From Gillisia limnaea DSM 15749 (GTDB lineage: Bacteria > Bacteroidota > Bacteroidia > Flavobacteriales > Flavobacteriaceae), in NCBI RefSeq assembly GCF_000243235.1, contig NZ_JH594606.1, forward strand, positions 2,856,255 through 2,920,254: a DNA stretch of 64,000 nucleotides, written 5' to 3'. Each line of letters opens with the position of its first letter. Position 1 is the stretch's first letter. Position numbers and translations under genes: made by a program. Positions 15,930 to 24,253 of this stretch are shown here, one piece after another. The notes beneath the pieces were generated by a model, which searched no databases, was not told the origin of the DNA, and saw only the letters and a list, made by a program, of their open reading frames with translations.

Positions 15930-16738
15930 TTACTTTAACTCTATAGGATTATTTTCTTTCTCTAACATTTCAGTAAAAGATTCCACATATTTTTTGTGCA
16001 CCTCTTGTGAAATAGTGACGTTTGGATTATTGGATTATTGGAATATGAAAAAGGATCTTTCCTGTAGCGGTACCACAGGTCCTGTAATTGCTCTTTGTCT
16101 GTCTTAGCAAATTGGTTTAGGTTTAGCTTGTAAGAAACTTTTGGAGAAAGTTTTTCAAGGCCAAAAAATTCAAAAACCCACTGCTCTTTGGTATCGGCAA
16201 TTTCCAGGATTAAACCCGGCAATCCGTTAAATTTATACGGTCCTTCGGCAATGGGTATCTCGGGGGTAAACCAGGCAATATAATCTCTACCTGCAAAAGA
16301 AGTGGTGGCTTTTTGCACTTTGAAATCTTTAATCTTTTTATTTTCCGGTAAGATCGTCCACTCAAATTGATCCATCTCTTCTATGTAATAGAACGTGTCA
16401 TCCATCTTTGGAATTTTTAGTGTATAATGCAGGTTGCCTGATTGAGCCTCTTTTAAAATTTCGTAGTGAAATTTAGTCAAAGCCTCTCTGGAAGTATGTC
16501 CGGAATTTCCCTGTACAACATTGGGGTTTGATAAAGTTTTGGCCCGGCTGGAAAATTTTGATAGTTTGTCACCTGCATACAGAATCATATACTCAGACTT
16601 GGGTTCATCAAGTGCTGTAGAATCTAATTTATAGGTGAGTTTATAGGTTACTTTGTATTGAAACTTGTCAGTTAATTTTTGGGCGTAAGAATTGGAGAAT
16701 ATCAGGATAAAAGGGAGGAAAAGGTACATTTTCATCAT
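15930..16738 (-). pseudogene. GLPGLI-family protein, frameshifted near its 3' end
   Basis: An intact frame runs from ATG 16738 to a stop at 15962 (258 codons). It has a signal peptide, 'SFAGRDYIAWFTPEIPIAEGPYKFNGLPGLILEI' split over the family's name motif, and an aromatic tail. The last 22 codons are out of frame. At 16024-16044 the + strand carries GGATTATT twice in tandem. Removing one 8-bp copy restores a frame ending 'LEKENNPIELK' with stop at 15930-15932, like the ending 'QKQNNPIELEEKR' of the neighbouring paralog. Function of the family is unknown; it is probably periplasmic or surface-exposed. The product might still be partly functional. Confidence 0.8.
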
Positions 16739-16743
16739 AATAT

Positions 16744-17583
16744 TTATCTTTTCTCTTCCAACTCAATGGGATTGTTCTGTTTTTGTAAAGTTAGCTTATG
16801 TTCTTTCATCATCTTCTCTTTTTGTCCCGGCTCAAAGCCAAAGGTTATCCCCCCACGTTCAAGCGCCGCAAAAGGATTTCCCTCATATTCCTTTTTTATT
16901 TCCCTAAACTTGTTCTTGCCGGTTTCCAGATATTCTTCGCCGCTTTCTGTATTGAAAATTTGGTTTTTTAAACTTTTAAATCCGATTAATTCGAATACAT
17001 AATACTCTTCTTCATCAGCTATTTTCAAAATTAACCCCGGCAGGCCGTTAAATTTATACGGGCCGTCGGGGATTGGAATTTCCAGTGAAAACCAAGCTGA
17101 ATAGTTTCTTCCGGCAAAACTCGCCTTTGCTTTTTGAACAGAAAATCCAGCAATTTTCCCAGTATCCTGCAATATTTCCCATTCCATACCGGAAAGATCT
17201 TCGGCGTATTTATAATAATCTTTCACAATTTTTTCTTTAAAATTCTGCTCACGGGAAGCCAAATTTTTATCTATATAATATTTAAATTCTGTTTCAGGCA
17301 TTTTGGATCTCATCTCACTAAAACTCTGGGGCGTTCTCTCCCGATTCTTATAAACATGCTGTATAGAATCGCTTATATGATGGCCCTCACTGGAAAATCT
17401 AGATATTTGGTCTTCTATAAATAAAACCATTGTTTCGTGCTGAATAGATTCAGTATCGGTTGAATCTATTTGCCACGTGAGCTCATAGGTAGCTTTGTAC
17501 TTAAAGTTATCAGTTACAGATTCCTGCCCAAAACTTAGATTGCTGATCGAACCAATAAATAGAATCCAGTAAATATTTTTCAT
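16744..17583 (-). CDS. GLPGLI-family protein
   Basis: A 279-aa secreted protein (signal to SFGQ). It has the family signature 'GPYKFNGLPGLILKIADEEEYYVFELIGF' at about residues 178-206, preceded by 'SFAGRNYSAWFSLEIPIPDG'. The function of the family is unknown. It sits 5 bp upstream of its paralog and downstream of the M56 protein gene. The C-terminus ends in NNPIELEEKR, conserved with the restored tails of the two damaged copies. Confidence 0.9.
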   Translation of the reverse strand: MKNIYWILFIGSISNLSFGQESVTDNFKYKATYELTWQIDSTDTESIQHETMVLFIEDQISRFSSEGHHISDSIQHVYKNRERTPQSFSEMRSKMPETEFKYYIDKNLASREQNFKEKIVKDYYKYAEDLSGMEWEILQDTGKIAGFSVQKAKASFAGRNYSAWFSLEIPIPDGPYKFNGLPGLILKIADEEEYYVFELIGFKSLKNQIFNTESGEEYLETGKNKFREIKKEYEGNPFAALERGGITFGFEPGQKEKMMKEHKLTLQKQNNPIELEEKR

Positions 17584-17590
17584 GTAGTAG

Positions 17591-17700
17591 TTATTTTAAT
17601 TCTATGGGATTGTTTTTTTTTTGAAAATTCATCCGTTGCTTTTTTTAGAAGCTCTTCCTTTTGTTCGTTTTTAAATTGAATAGTAACTTTTTTTGTGGCT
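17591..17700 (-). pseudogene. orphan 3' tail of a third GLPGLI gene
   Basis: Between the M56 gene stop and the GLPGLI start, a minus-strand frame encodes ATKKVTIQFKNEQKEELLKK... . After dropping one A from the A10 run it ends 'SKKNNPIELK' with stop at 17591-17593. This matches the tails of both neighbouring GLPGLI genes. The remainder of the gene is absent, so a deletion between tandem paralogs is the simplest explanation. Confidence 0.5.
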
Positions 17701-17703
17701 GTA

Positions 17704-20085
17704 TTAATTCTCTTTTTTATCTTTAAGTTCAATTTCTATTACTCCGTTTTTTCCTTTATCTCCATATTCTTTAGTAGCGTTTTCTCCTTTTAAGACATTT
17801 ATTGATTCAATATCTTCAGGATTTATGGACTTCATATCGAAATCGGCTTCCTTTTCTTTCCCATCTATTACCACCAAAGGTTTTTCATCTTGGGGATAAA
17901 AAATGATGTTGGCAGGGTTACTCCTGGTTCCCCATTGAGATGCAATGATTCGATTTGTTGCTCCGGTTATTGTTATTGCTTTGTCATCATATTTTGAAAA
18001 TTTTGTGTTCTCTGAAATATTTATATTTGTCGGAATTTTACTGCTTGTGGCAGTACCTATTTTTACAGATTTTACTGTAGAAATTGTAATTACACCATCC
18101 TTGGCAGCTTTTCCATACTTTGTAATAATATCTTTACCTCTTTGTACATCAATGGCCTGTATTTCATCAGGATCAATAGAATTTAGGTCAAAATTTTCAG
18201 GCTGCTTTTTCCCATTGAGAATTATTAAAGCTTTCTTTTTTTCAGCGTTTAATTCGTGATAAAGTGCTATTCTTTCTTCCTTATCTCCAGCAGAAAATTT
18301 GATTGCTGGAACCACTACGGTAGTGCCAGGTGTTTTTGTAGTGATTAAAATTGCTCCGTCCCTGGCAGCATTGCCATATAAGGAAACGGCCTTTTCACCT
18401 TTTAAAACTGTAATATTTTTGATGTTATTCGGCTGTAGGCTATCAATTACACTCTTTTCAACAACTTTCTCGTTTAAGATGTAAATGGGATTTCCTTTAA
18501 TTTTCTCAAGGCCTAAAGCGCCAGACCTGGAAGTAGCGTCTGTTTTTATAGAGACGTTAGATTTCTGGCTTTGCAGTTTGCTGGCTGAAGTTTTGTTCAC
18601 TTCCATAAACACAGGTTTTTCACCTTTTCGAATTTGAATGAAGCTTTTCTTCACCGGTGCATTTTCCTGGTCGATAGACCTCATTTCTTCAGAAATGTCG
18701 TTAATGATCTTTCCTTTGGAGATCATGATCACCCCATCTTTGCCTCTATCCCCATATTTTGTTGAATTTTCAGAATTCAAAAATATAAACCCATCTGTTA
18801 TTTCTATAGATTTCCCTTCAAGTCCTCCTGCAGCATATTCTTCCCCATCAACTACATAAAGAGGATTTTCACCTATCTGATTCAATACTTCCTGGGTTGT
18901 TTTTTGGCGTTTCTCTTGAGTAGACACATCTGCAAATCCGGTTTCACCGTCCTTCACATATATTTCAAAAGAATTGATGCCATCAGGATCATTTTTGGAG
19001 AAATTTCCTGAAGCATTGGTATTCCTGTTTAAAAAGTTCACAGAAATTCCCGTAATGAAGCCATCACTGGAACGCTGGATATTTTCAAAATCAAGTTGGA
19101 TATCCTGTTTTTCAAAAAAGCGCTTTATAGATTTTAAACTTGATTCCTCACTTTCTTTTGTAATGGTGGCTGAAATTCTATTGATTGAAATTTCGGCACT
19201 ATCCTTTTGAGTCTTGATTTGGGCCTCGGTCTTTACATTGAAAAGCAGAAGAAAAGCAAATAATACCGGGAAAATGAGCGCGGTTTTCCATGTTTGATTT
19301 TTGGAATTTGAATTGTTGTTAAGCATAATTATTCGTTTTTTGATGAAGGATTGATAAAATGAGTTTGTTAGCGCAGGATTAAAATTCTCTACGGAAATCT
19401 TTAGCAGTGCTTTTTGATATTCTTTTTTACAGGAAACTTCCTTTACCGCTTCACTATCTGCAATATATTCCAGGTTTTGCTGAAGGCTTTTAAGATATAT
19501 CCATGCAAATGGATTAAACCATTGATAGATCTGGTTGAGGTTTGCCAACAAAACATCTGTAGTATGCCAATGAGTTACGTGTATCTTTTCGTGTTTTAAA
19601 ATGTTCTCCCGTTCAGAAGCTGTATGAAGGTTTGGATTATATACGATGTAATTCAGGAAGGAAAAGGGAGCTATTTTTTGGGAAATAAGGACGTATTTAA
19701 ATCCGTCTTTTTTAGTGAGTTTTCCCTTACTGATTATTCTTTGCAGGGAGATCAATTGAAGCATTAATCTTACCAGCATAAATGCAACGCCGCAAAGATA
19801 AATTGCTACTAATATCTGGTATCCCGAAATTGCCGGTTCTTCTGCCATCACGTGAGCCACCGGTAAGTCGACTTCGGCCATAAAGAAATTGGGTTCTATC
19901 GCTTCAATTACAATCTTTCGTGTGAAATAAACAGCAGGTAAAACTGCAGAAGCTATAATTCCTCCAAGCAAAAATCCTCTGTTGTTTTTGAAGGAGGGAT
20001 CCTTTTTTAGAAGAATCTGATAAAAAGCCAGGAACACGACCAGGAGTCCTGCACTTTTCAGTAGATATATTAATAAATCTTCCAT
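17704..20085 (-). CDS. M56-family metallopeptidase (BlaR1/MecR1-like) with four TonB-plug-like repeats
   Basis: A protein of 793 aa. Four membrane helices (about 5-25, 38-56, 88-112, 268-285) surround a cytoplasmic zinc protease domain with HEKIH at 165-169 and a downstream Glu/Asp segment (EYIADSEA, about 206-213). The periplasmic part contains four modules of the form 'PLYVVDG...I.VLKG..A...YG..G.DGVI.I', at about 403-455, 530-585, 618-670 and 730-790. These resemble the plug end of SusC-like receptors. In BlaR1-type systems the protease inactivates the BlaI repressor after sensing an outside signal. Here blaI is directly upstream, overlapping by 1 nt (TAATG). The signal is unknown. Confidence 0.9.
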   Translation of the reverse strand: MEDLLIYLLKSAGLLVVFLAFYQILLKKDPSFKNNRGFLLGGIIASAVLPAVYFTRKIVIEAIEPNFFMAEVDLPVAHVMAEEPAISGYQILVAIYLCGVAFMLVRLMLQLISLQRIISKGKLTKKDGFKYVLISQKIAPFSFLNYIVYNPNLHTASERENILKHEKIHVTHWHTTDVLLANLNQIYQWFNPFAWIYLKSLQQNLEYIADSEAVKEVSCKKEYQKALLKISVENFNPALTNSFYQSFIKKRIIMLNNNSNSKNQTWKTALIFPVLFAFLLLFNVKTEAQIKTQKDSAEISINRISATITKESEESSLKSIKRFFEKQDIQLDFENIQRSSDGFITGISVNFLNRNTNASGNFSKNDPDGINSFEIYVKDGETGFADVSTQEKRQKTTQEVLNQIGENPLYVVDGEEYAAGGLEGKSIEITDGFIFLNSENSTKYGDRGKDGVIMISKGKIINDISEEMRSIDQENAPVKKSFIQIRKGEKPVFMEVNKTSASKLQSQKSNVSIKTDATSRSGALGLEKIKGNPIYILNEKVVEKSVIDSLQPNNIKNITVLKGEKAVSLYGNAARDGAILITTKTPGTTVVVPAIKFSAGDKEERIALYHELNAEKKKALIILNGKKQPENFDLNSIDPDEIQAIDVQRGKDIITKYGKAAKDGVITISTVKSVKIGTATSSKIPTNINISENTKFSKYDDKAITITGATNRIIASQWGTRSNPANIIFYPQDEKPLVVIDGKEKEADFDMKSINPEDIESINVLKGENATKEYGDKGKNGVIEIELKDKKEN

Positions 20086-20447
20086 TATTTTTCGTTTTTC
20101 TCGATAATCGCCAGAATCTCACGCAGTTCTTCAGCACTTATTTTTTCTTCAGTCGCAAAAAAGGAAACCATATTCTTATAGGAATTATTGAAGAATTTTT
20201 TGGATGCCGTATTCATGAATTGTTTCCGGTAAATTTCTTTGGAAACCACAGGGAAATATTGATGGGTTTTTCCATAGGCTTTATGAGCCACATAGCCTTT
20301 TTCCTCTATGTTTCTTATAATGGTGGAAACGGTGTTATAATGAAGGTTTTCTTCAGTAATCTCTGCCAGCACTTCTTTTACAAAAGCTTTTTCCAGCTTC
20401 CATAGGATGTGCATGATCTCTTCTTCTTTATTGGTGAGTTTTTCCAT
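20085..20447 (-). CDS. BlaI/MecI/CopY-family transcriptional repressor
   Basis: A 120-aa winged-helix repressor: 'LTNKEEEIMHILWKLEKAFVKEVLAEI' and 'HYNTVSTIIRNIEEKGYVAHKAYGKTHQYFPVV' are the classic DNA-binding half. The C-terminal dimerisation helices end with 'LREILAIIEKNEK'. It is first in an operon with the M56 protease. A palindrome abutting a -7 element upstream suggests autorepression. Confidence 0.93.
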   Translation of the reverse strand: MEKLTNKEEEIMHILWKLEKAFVKEVLAEITEENLHYNTVSTIIRNIEEKGYVAHKAYGKTHQYFPVVSKEIYRKQFMNTASKKFFNNSYKNMVSFFATEEKISAEELREILAIIEKNEK

Positions 20448-20473
20448 TTTATCGTGTTTTAATAAGCTACTAC

Positions 20474-20493
20474 AAAACTAGTTTTCAAATATA
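20474..20493 (-). promoter_or_regulatory. promoter and probable BlaI operator of the blaI-M56 operon
   Basis: On the minus strand TATATTTG (20493-20486) fits TAnnTTTG. It is immediately followed by the perfect 12-bp palindrome AAAACTAGTTTT (20485-20474), itself preceded by CTACTAC on the + strand. An operator overlapping the start point fits repression by BlaI. Confidence 0.55.
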
Positions 20494-20564
20494 ACGATAA
20501 AAGTAGTTCATAGCCTAATTTTATAGTTTGAGATATGAAATTCGATAATCGGTTTAAGTTTCTT

Positions 20565-20572
20565 TATCTTCG
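20565..20572 (+). promoter_or_regulatory. -7-like element (TATCTTCG) of the antiporter gene
   Basis: TATCTTCG is a one-base variant of TAnnTTTG located 15 bp before the ATG at 20587, giving a very short leader. Confidence 0.35.
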
Positions 20573-20586
20573 CAAAAAAAAAATTA

Positions 20587-21531
20587 ATGAGCATTTTGTT
20601 TATTCTTATTGGTCTGGCTTTGCTGGTTGTGGGAGGAGAGTTTCTTGTGCGGGCTGCCGTTGCTTTATCCTTTAAATTCAATATATCTAAAATGGTGATT
20701 GGGCTTACGGTTGTCTCTTTTGCAACCTCTGCACCGGAATTACTGGTAAGTTTACAGGCTGCCCTTGCCGGTTTTTCGGATATTTCTCTTGGGAACGTAA
20801 TAGGGTCCAATATTGCAAATTTAGGATTGGTCCTTGGAATTACGGCTATTATTTCCCCACTTACAATAGATCGTGATTTTTACCGGTTTAATTGGCCAGT
20901 AATGATGGTATTCTCCATCGCTCTCTTCTATTTTTTAAGCAGTGGCGGAAATTTATCAAGACTGGAAGGCGGAGTTTTCCTTGTCGCCATAATTTTATAC
21001 CTATTTTTATTAATTCGAAGAGCGCGAAGAATCCAGGTAGAAGTGGAAGGTATAGATGAGACCCTGAAAGTAACTTCTGGTTTTAAAACCATCGTTTGGC
21101 TAATAATAGGTGGGGTTGCACTTTGGGGAGGATCGGAATTGCTGGTGAACGGAGCCGTAGATTTGGCAGGTATGATAGGAGTAAGCGAACGGGTAATTTC
21201 TGTAACCATTATCGCAATAGGGACCAGTGTTCCAGAACTGGCGGCTTCGGTTATCGCTGCGCTTAAACAGGAAAAAGCCCTTTCTCTCGGGAATTTAATA
21301 GGCTCGAATATCTTTAATATTGCTTCGGTTTTGGGCATTACCGCTTTAATTCAACCCATCTATGTGCAATCTGAACAAATTTTAACCAGCGATATCTTCT
21401 GGATGTTGGGTTATGCTTTTATTTTGATCCCGCTGGCATTTCTTCCGAGGAAATTTATCTTCAGCAGATATAAAGGATTGATACTGTTTGTGAGTTATGT
21501 TATTTTTATTGGAATGGCTTTTATCGATTAA
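20587..21531 (+). CDS. calcium/sodium antiporter (CaxA/YrbG type)
   Basis: A 314-aa membrane protein with about ten helices and two inverted alpha-repeats. These are 'VIGLTVVSFATSAPELLVSLQAALAG' with 'ISLGNVIGSNIANLGLVLG', and 'VISVTIIAIGTSVPELAASVIAALKQ' with 'LSLGNLIGSNIFNIASVLG'. The paired SAPEL/SVPEL and GNxIGSN motifs bind Na+ and Ca2+ in this family. It is divergent from blaI and monocistronic. Confidence 0.94.
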   Translation: MSILFILIGLALLVVGGEFLVRAAVALSFKFNISKMVIGLTVVSFATSAPELLVSLQAALAGFSDISLGNVIGSNIANLGLVLGITAIISPLTIDRDFYRFNWPVMMVFSIALFYFLSSGGNLSRLEGGVFLVAIILYLFLLIRRARRIQVEVEGIDETLKVTSGFKTIVWLIIGGVALWGGSELLVNGAVDLAGMIGVSERVISVTIIAIGTSVPELAASVIAALKQEKALSLGNLIGSNIFNIASVLGITALIQPIYVQSEQILTSDIFWMLGYAFILIPLAFLPRKFIFSRYKGLILFVSYVIFIGMAFID

Positions 21532-21575
21532 TTTTAGGGGTTAAGCGTATGAATAGTGATATTTTATAAATTTTA

Positions 21576-21618
21576 ACCCTAAATTATATAGGGTATATTG
21601 CATAAATATGTATTTTTG
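21576..21618 (+). promoter_or_regulatory. promoter and palindrome upstream of glutamine synthetase
   Basis: ACCCTA-N7-TAGGGT (21576-21594) lies 16 bp upstream of TATTTTTG (21611-21618), a TAnnTTTG element, 33 bp before the ATG. A similar ACCC-N12-GGGT palindrome precedes the PII gene (59241-59260), so a shared nitrogen regulator is conceivable. Confidence 0.4.
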
Positions 21619-21650
21619 TGGACGTTAACCCTTAAAAATTATACCTTTAT

Positions 21651-23837
21651 ATGTCTACATTAAGATTTCAAGCTTTAAAAGAAACCCTTAACCGGAAACC
21701 GGTAAAGATCAAAGAGACCAAAAGGCGATCTGAACTTTTTGGCAACAATGTTTTCAATGAGACCGTAATGCGTCAGTTTCTTACAAAAGAGGCTTACCAA
21801 AATATTATTGATGCAAATAAATCTGGCTTAAAGATAAGCCGGGTAGTAGCAGACCACATTTCAACAGGGATGAAAGAATGGGCAATTTCTAAAGGAGTTA
21901 CTCATTACACGCATTGGTTTCAGCCTTTAACCGGTTCTACCGCTGAAAAACATGATGCTTTTTTTGAAACAATAGGAGACGGGCTTGCCATAGAAAAATT
22001 TGGCGGAACTCAACTTGTACAGCAGGAACCGGATGCCTCCAGTTTTCCTCACGGAGGAATACGGAATACATTTGAAGCCAGAGGTTATACCGCGTGGGAT
22101 CCAACTTCTCCGGCATTTATTTATGGAACGACCTTGTGCATTCCAACCGTTTATGTTTCTTATACAGGAGAGGCCCTGGATTTTAAAACTCCCTTACTTC
22201 GTGCACTGCAATCTGTTGATAATGCTGCAACTGCCGTGGCAAAATATTTTGATAAAAATGTAAGTAAAGTTACCGCTACCCTAGGATGGGAGCAGGAATA
22301 TTTTCTAATTGATTCTGCCTTATTTGCATCCAGGCCAGATCTTCAACTTTCAGGAAGGACCTTGCTTGGGCATTCTCCGGCTAAAGGTCAGCAATTGGAC
22401 GATCATTATTTTGGATCCATTCCTTCCCGCGTACTATCCTTTATGAGAGACCTGGAAATAGAATGTATGTTGCTGGGAATTCCGGTAAAAACACGTCATA
22501 ATGAAGTTGCTCCAAATCAATTTGAACTTGCACCTATTTTTGAAGAATGCAACCTTGCAGTAGACCACAATTCATTATTGATGGATTTAATGGATAAGGT
22601 TGCAGAAAGGCACAATTTTAAAGTGCTTTTTCACGAAAAACCTTTCAAAGGAATCAACGGAAGTGGAAAACACAACAACTGGTCCCTTGCTACAGATACC
22701 GGTGTAAATTTATTAAGCCCGGGAAGTACCCCGATGAAGAACCTGCAATTTCTTACTTTTTTCATCAACACTATTATGGCGGTTCATGATAATGAGGAAT
22801 TATTGAGAGCAACCATTGCCAGTGCATCCAACGATCATAGATTGGGTGCAAATGAAGCACCTCCTGCTATTATTTCGGCATTCATAGGAAGTCAGTTAAC
22901 CGCTGTTCTGGATGAACTGGAAAAAGTGACCGACGGGAAATTATCCCCTCAGGAAAAAACAGATCTTAAACTAAATGTGGTAGGAAAAATTCCGGAGATC
23001 CTTTTGGATAATACCGACAGAAACAGGACTTCTCCTTTTGCCTTTACAGGAAATAAATTTGAATTCCGTGCGGTAGGTTCTACAGCAAATTGTGCGAATC
23101 CAATGACGGTTTTAAATGCCATCGTCGCCAAGCAATTGACAGAATTTAAAAAGAGCGTGGATAAATTGGTGAAAGATGATAAGATGAAAAAGGATGACGC
23201 CATCTTTAATATCTTAAGAGATTACATAAAAAAATCGAAGAAAATTCGTTTTGAAGGTGATGGTTATGCAGAAGCTTGGCAGGTTGAAGCTAAAAAACGG
23301 GGACTTAGCAATAATAAAACCACTCCGGGCGCTCTAAAAGCGCAAATTTCTAAAAAAACCATCGCTTTATATGAGGAATTGGGGGTCATGAATAAACGTG
23401 AAATTGAGGCCCGATACGAGATCCAACTTGAAGATTATTCTATGAGAATTCAAATTGAAGGAAGGATCCTTGGGGATATTGCACGAAATCATGTGATTCC
23501 TACCGCAATCCGATATCAGAATATCCTGATTAAAAATGTTCGTGGATTGAAGGAGATTTTTATGGATGATTTTGAAAAACATTCCAAAGAACAAATCCAG
23601 ATTATCAAGGAAATCTCTGAGCATATTGAACATATTAATGCAGACATTACCCAGATGATCGATGCCCGTAAAAAAGCAAACCTTATTGAAGATGCTGAAA
23701 AACGTGCTTTTGCATATTGCGATGATGTAAAACCTTATTTTGAGGAGATACGCTACCATTGTGATAAACTTGAATTATTGGTAGATGACGAACTTTGGCC
23801 ATTGACTAAATACAGAGAACTGTTGTTTACAAAATAA
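21651..23837 (+). CDS. glnN: glutamine synthetase type III
   Basis: A 728-aa enzyme that makes glutamine from glutamate, ammonia and ATP. Its length and the N-terminal 'ELFGNNVFNETVMRQFL' region are diagnostic of GSIII rather than GSI/II. Motifs include 'TLGWEQEYFLID' (metal-binding Glu), 'RHNEVAPNQFELAPIFEE', 'KPFKGINGSGKHNNWSL' (glutamate-binding loop) and 'RTSPFAFTGNKFEFRAVGS'. It is monocistronic with its own terminator; a palindrome upstream may be the operator. Confidence 0.97.
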   Translation: MSTLRFQALKETLNRKPVKIKETKRRSELFGNNVFNETVMRQFLTKEAYQNIIDANKSGLKISRVVADHISTGMKEWAISKGVTHYTHWFQPLTGSTAEKHDAFFETIGDGLAIEKFGGTQLVQQEPDASSFPHGGIRNTFEARGYTAWDPTSPAFIYGTTLCIPTVYVSYTGEALDFKTPLLRALQSVDNAATAVAKYFDKNVSKVTATLGWEQEYFLIDSALFASRPDLQLSGRTLLGHSPAKGQQLDDHYFGSIPSRVLSFMRDLEIECMLLGIPVKTRHNEVAPNQFELAPIFEECNLAVDHNSLLMDLMDKVAERHNFKVLFHEKPFKGINGSGKHNNWSLATDTGVNLLSPGSTPMKNLQFLTFFINTIMAVHDNEELLRATIASASNDHRLGANEAPPAIISAFIGSQLTAVLDELEKVTDGKLSPQEKTDLKLNVVGKIPEILLDNTDRNRTSPFAFTGNKFEFRAVGSTANCANPMTVLNAIVAKQLTEFKKSVDKLVKDDKMKKDDAIFNILRDYIKKSKKIRFEGDGYAEAWQVEAKKRGLSNNKTTPGALKAQISKKTIALYEELGVMNKREIEARYEIQLEDYSMRIQIEGRILGDIARNHVIPTAIRYQNILIKNVRGLKEIFMDDFEKHSKEQIQIIKEISEHIEHINADITQMIDARKKANLIEDAEKRAFAYCDDVKPYFEEIRYHCDKLELLVDDELWPLTKYRELLFTK

Positions 23838-23860
23838 TACCTCTTTATTATAGCGTTTAG

Positions 23861-23896
23861 AAACCCTGTCTTTTTCAAAAAAGGCAGGGTTTTTTT
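23861..23896 (+). terminator. terminator of glutamine synthetase
   Basis: AAACCCTGTCTTTTT pairs with AAAAAGGCAGGGTTT across a short loop, followed by a T-run. It lies 23 bp after the stop. Confidence 0.85.
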
Positions 23897-24253
23897 ATTG
23901 ACCAAAATAATAATTGCTTATTGTAGTCCTAGAAGTGTAGGATTAGTATTACACTAAATTTTTTATCTTAAATTTAAGATAATTTTAACATACCTAAGTT
24001 TCTTTAGTTCTCGTGGTGGTTAACAAATAAAAGGGGATTTTTCCCCTCTTGCACTTCATCGAAAAAATGGGAACTGCATTTTTTTAACTAAAATAATCGT
24101 TTTAAGTTAGCCTAAGCAATACGAAAGAACTCCCTACTTCTTTCTCAAACCATACCCTTTAAAGTCCCCCGAGACAATAACCGCAATTTAGCGGTGCAGG
24201 AAAAGTATGTCCTGTTTGAAAGTGTAATTATTAACCTTTAAATATTTATTTTT
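23897..24253 (+). promoter_or_regulatory. long leader/promoter region of the curli locus
   Basis: The 357-bp gap upstream of csgA is rich in dyads. TCCTA-N6-TAGGA is at 23927-23942. The perfect 16-bp palindrome ATCTTAAATTTAAGAT is at 23965-23980. AGGGGA-TTTT-TCCCCT lies near 24031-24048, and ACCGC-AATTTA-GCGGT near 24179-24194. No TAnnTTTG is clear. The dyads are candidate regulator sites or 5'-UTR hairpins; no csgD-like regulator gene is nearby. Confidence 0.4.
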
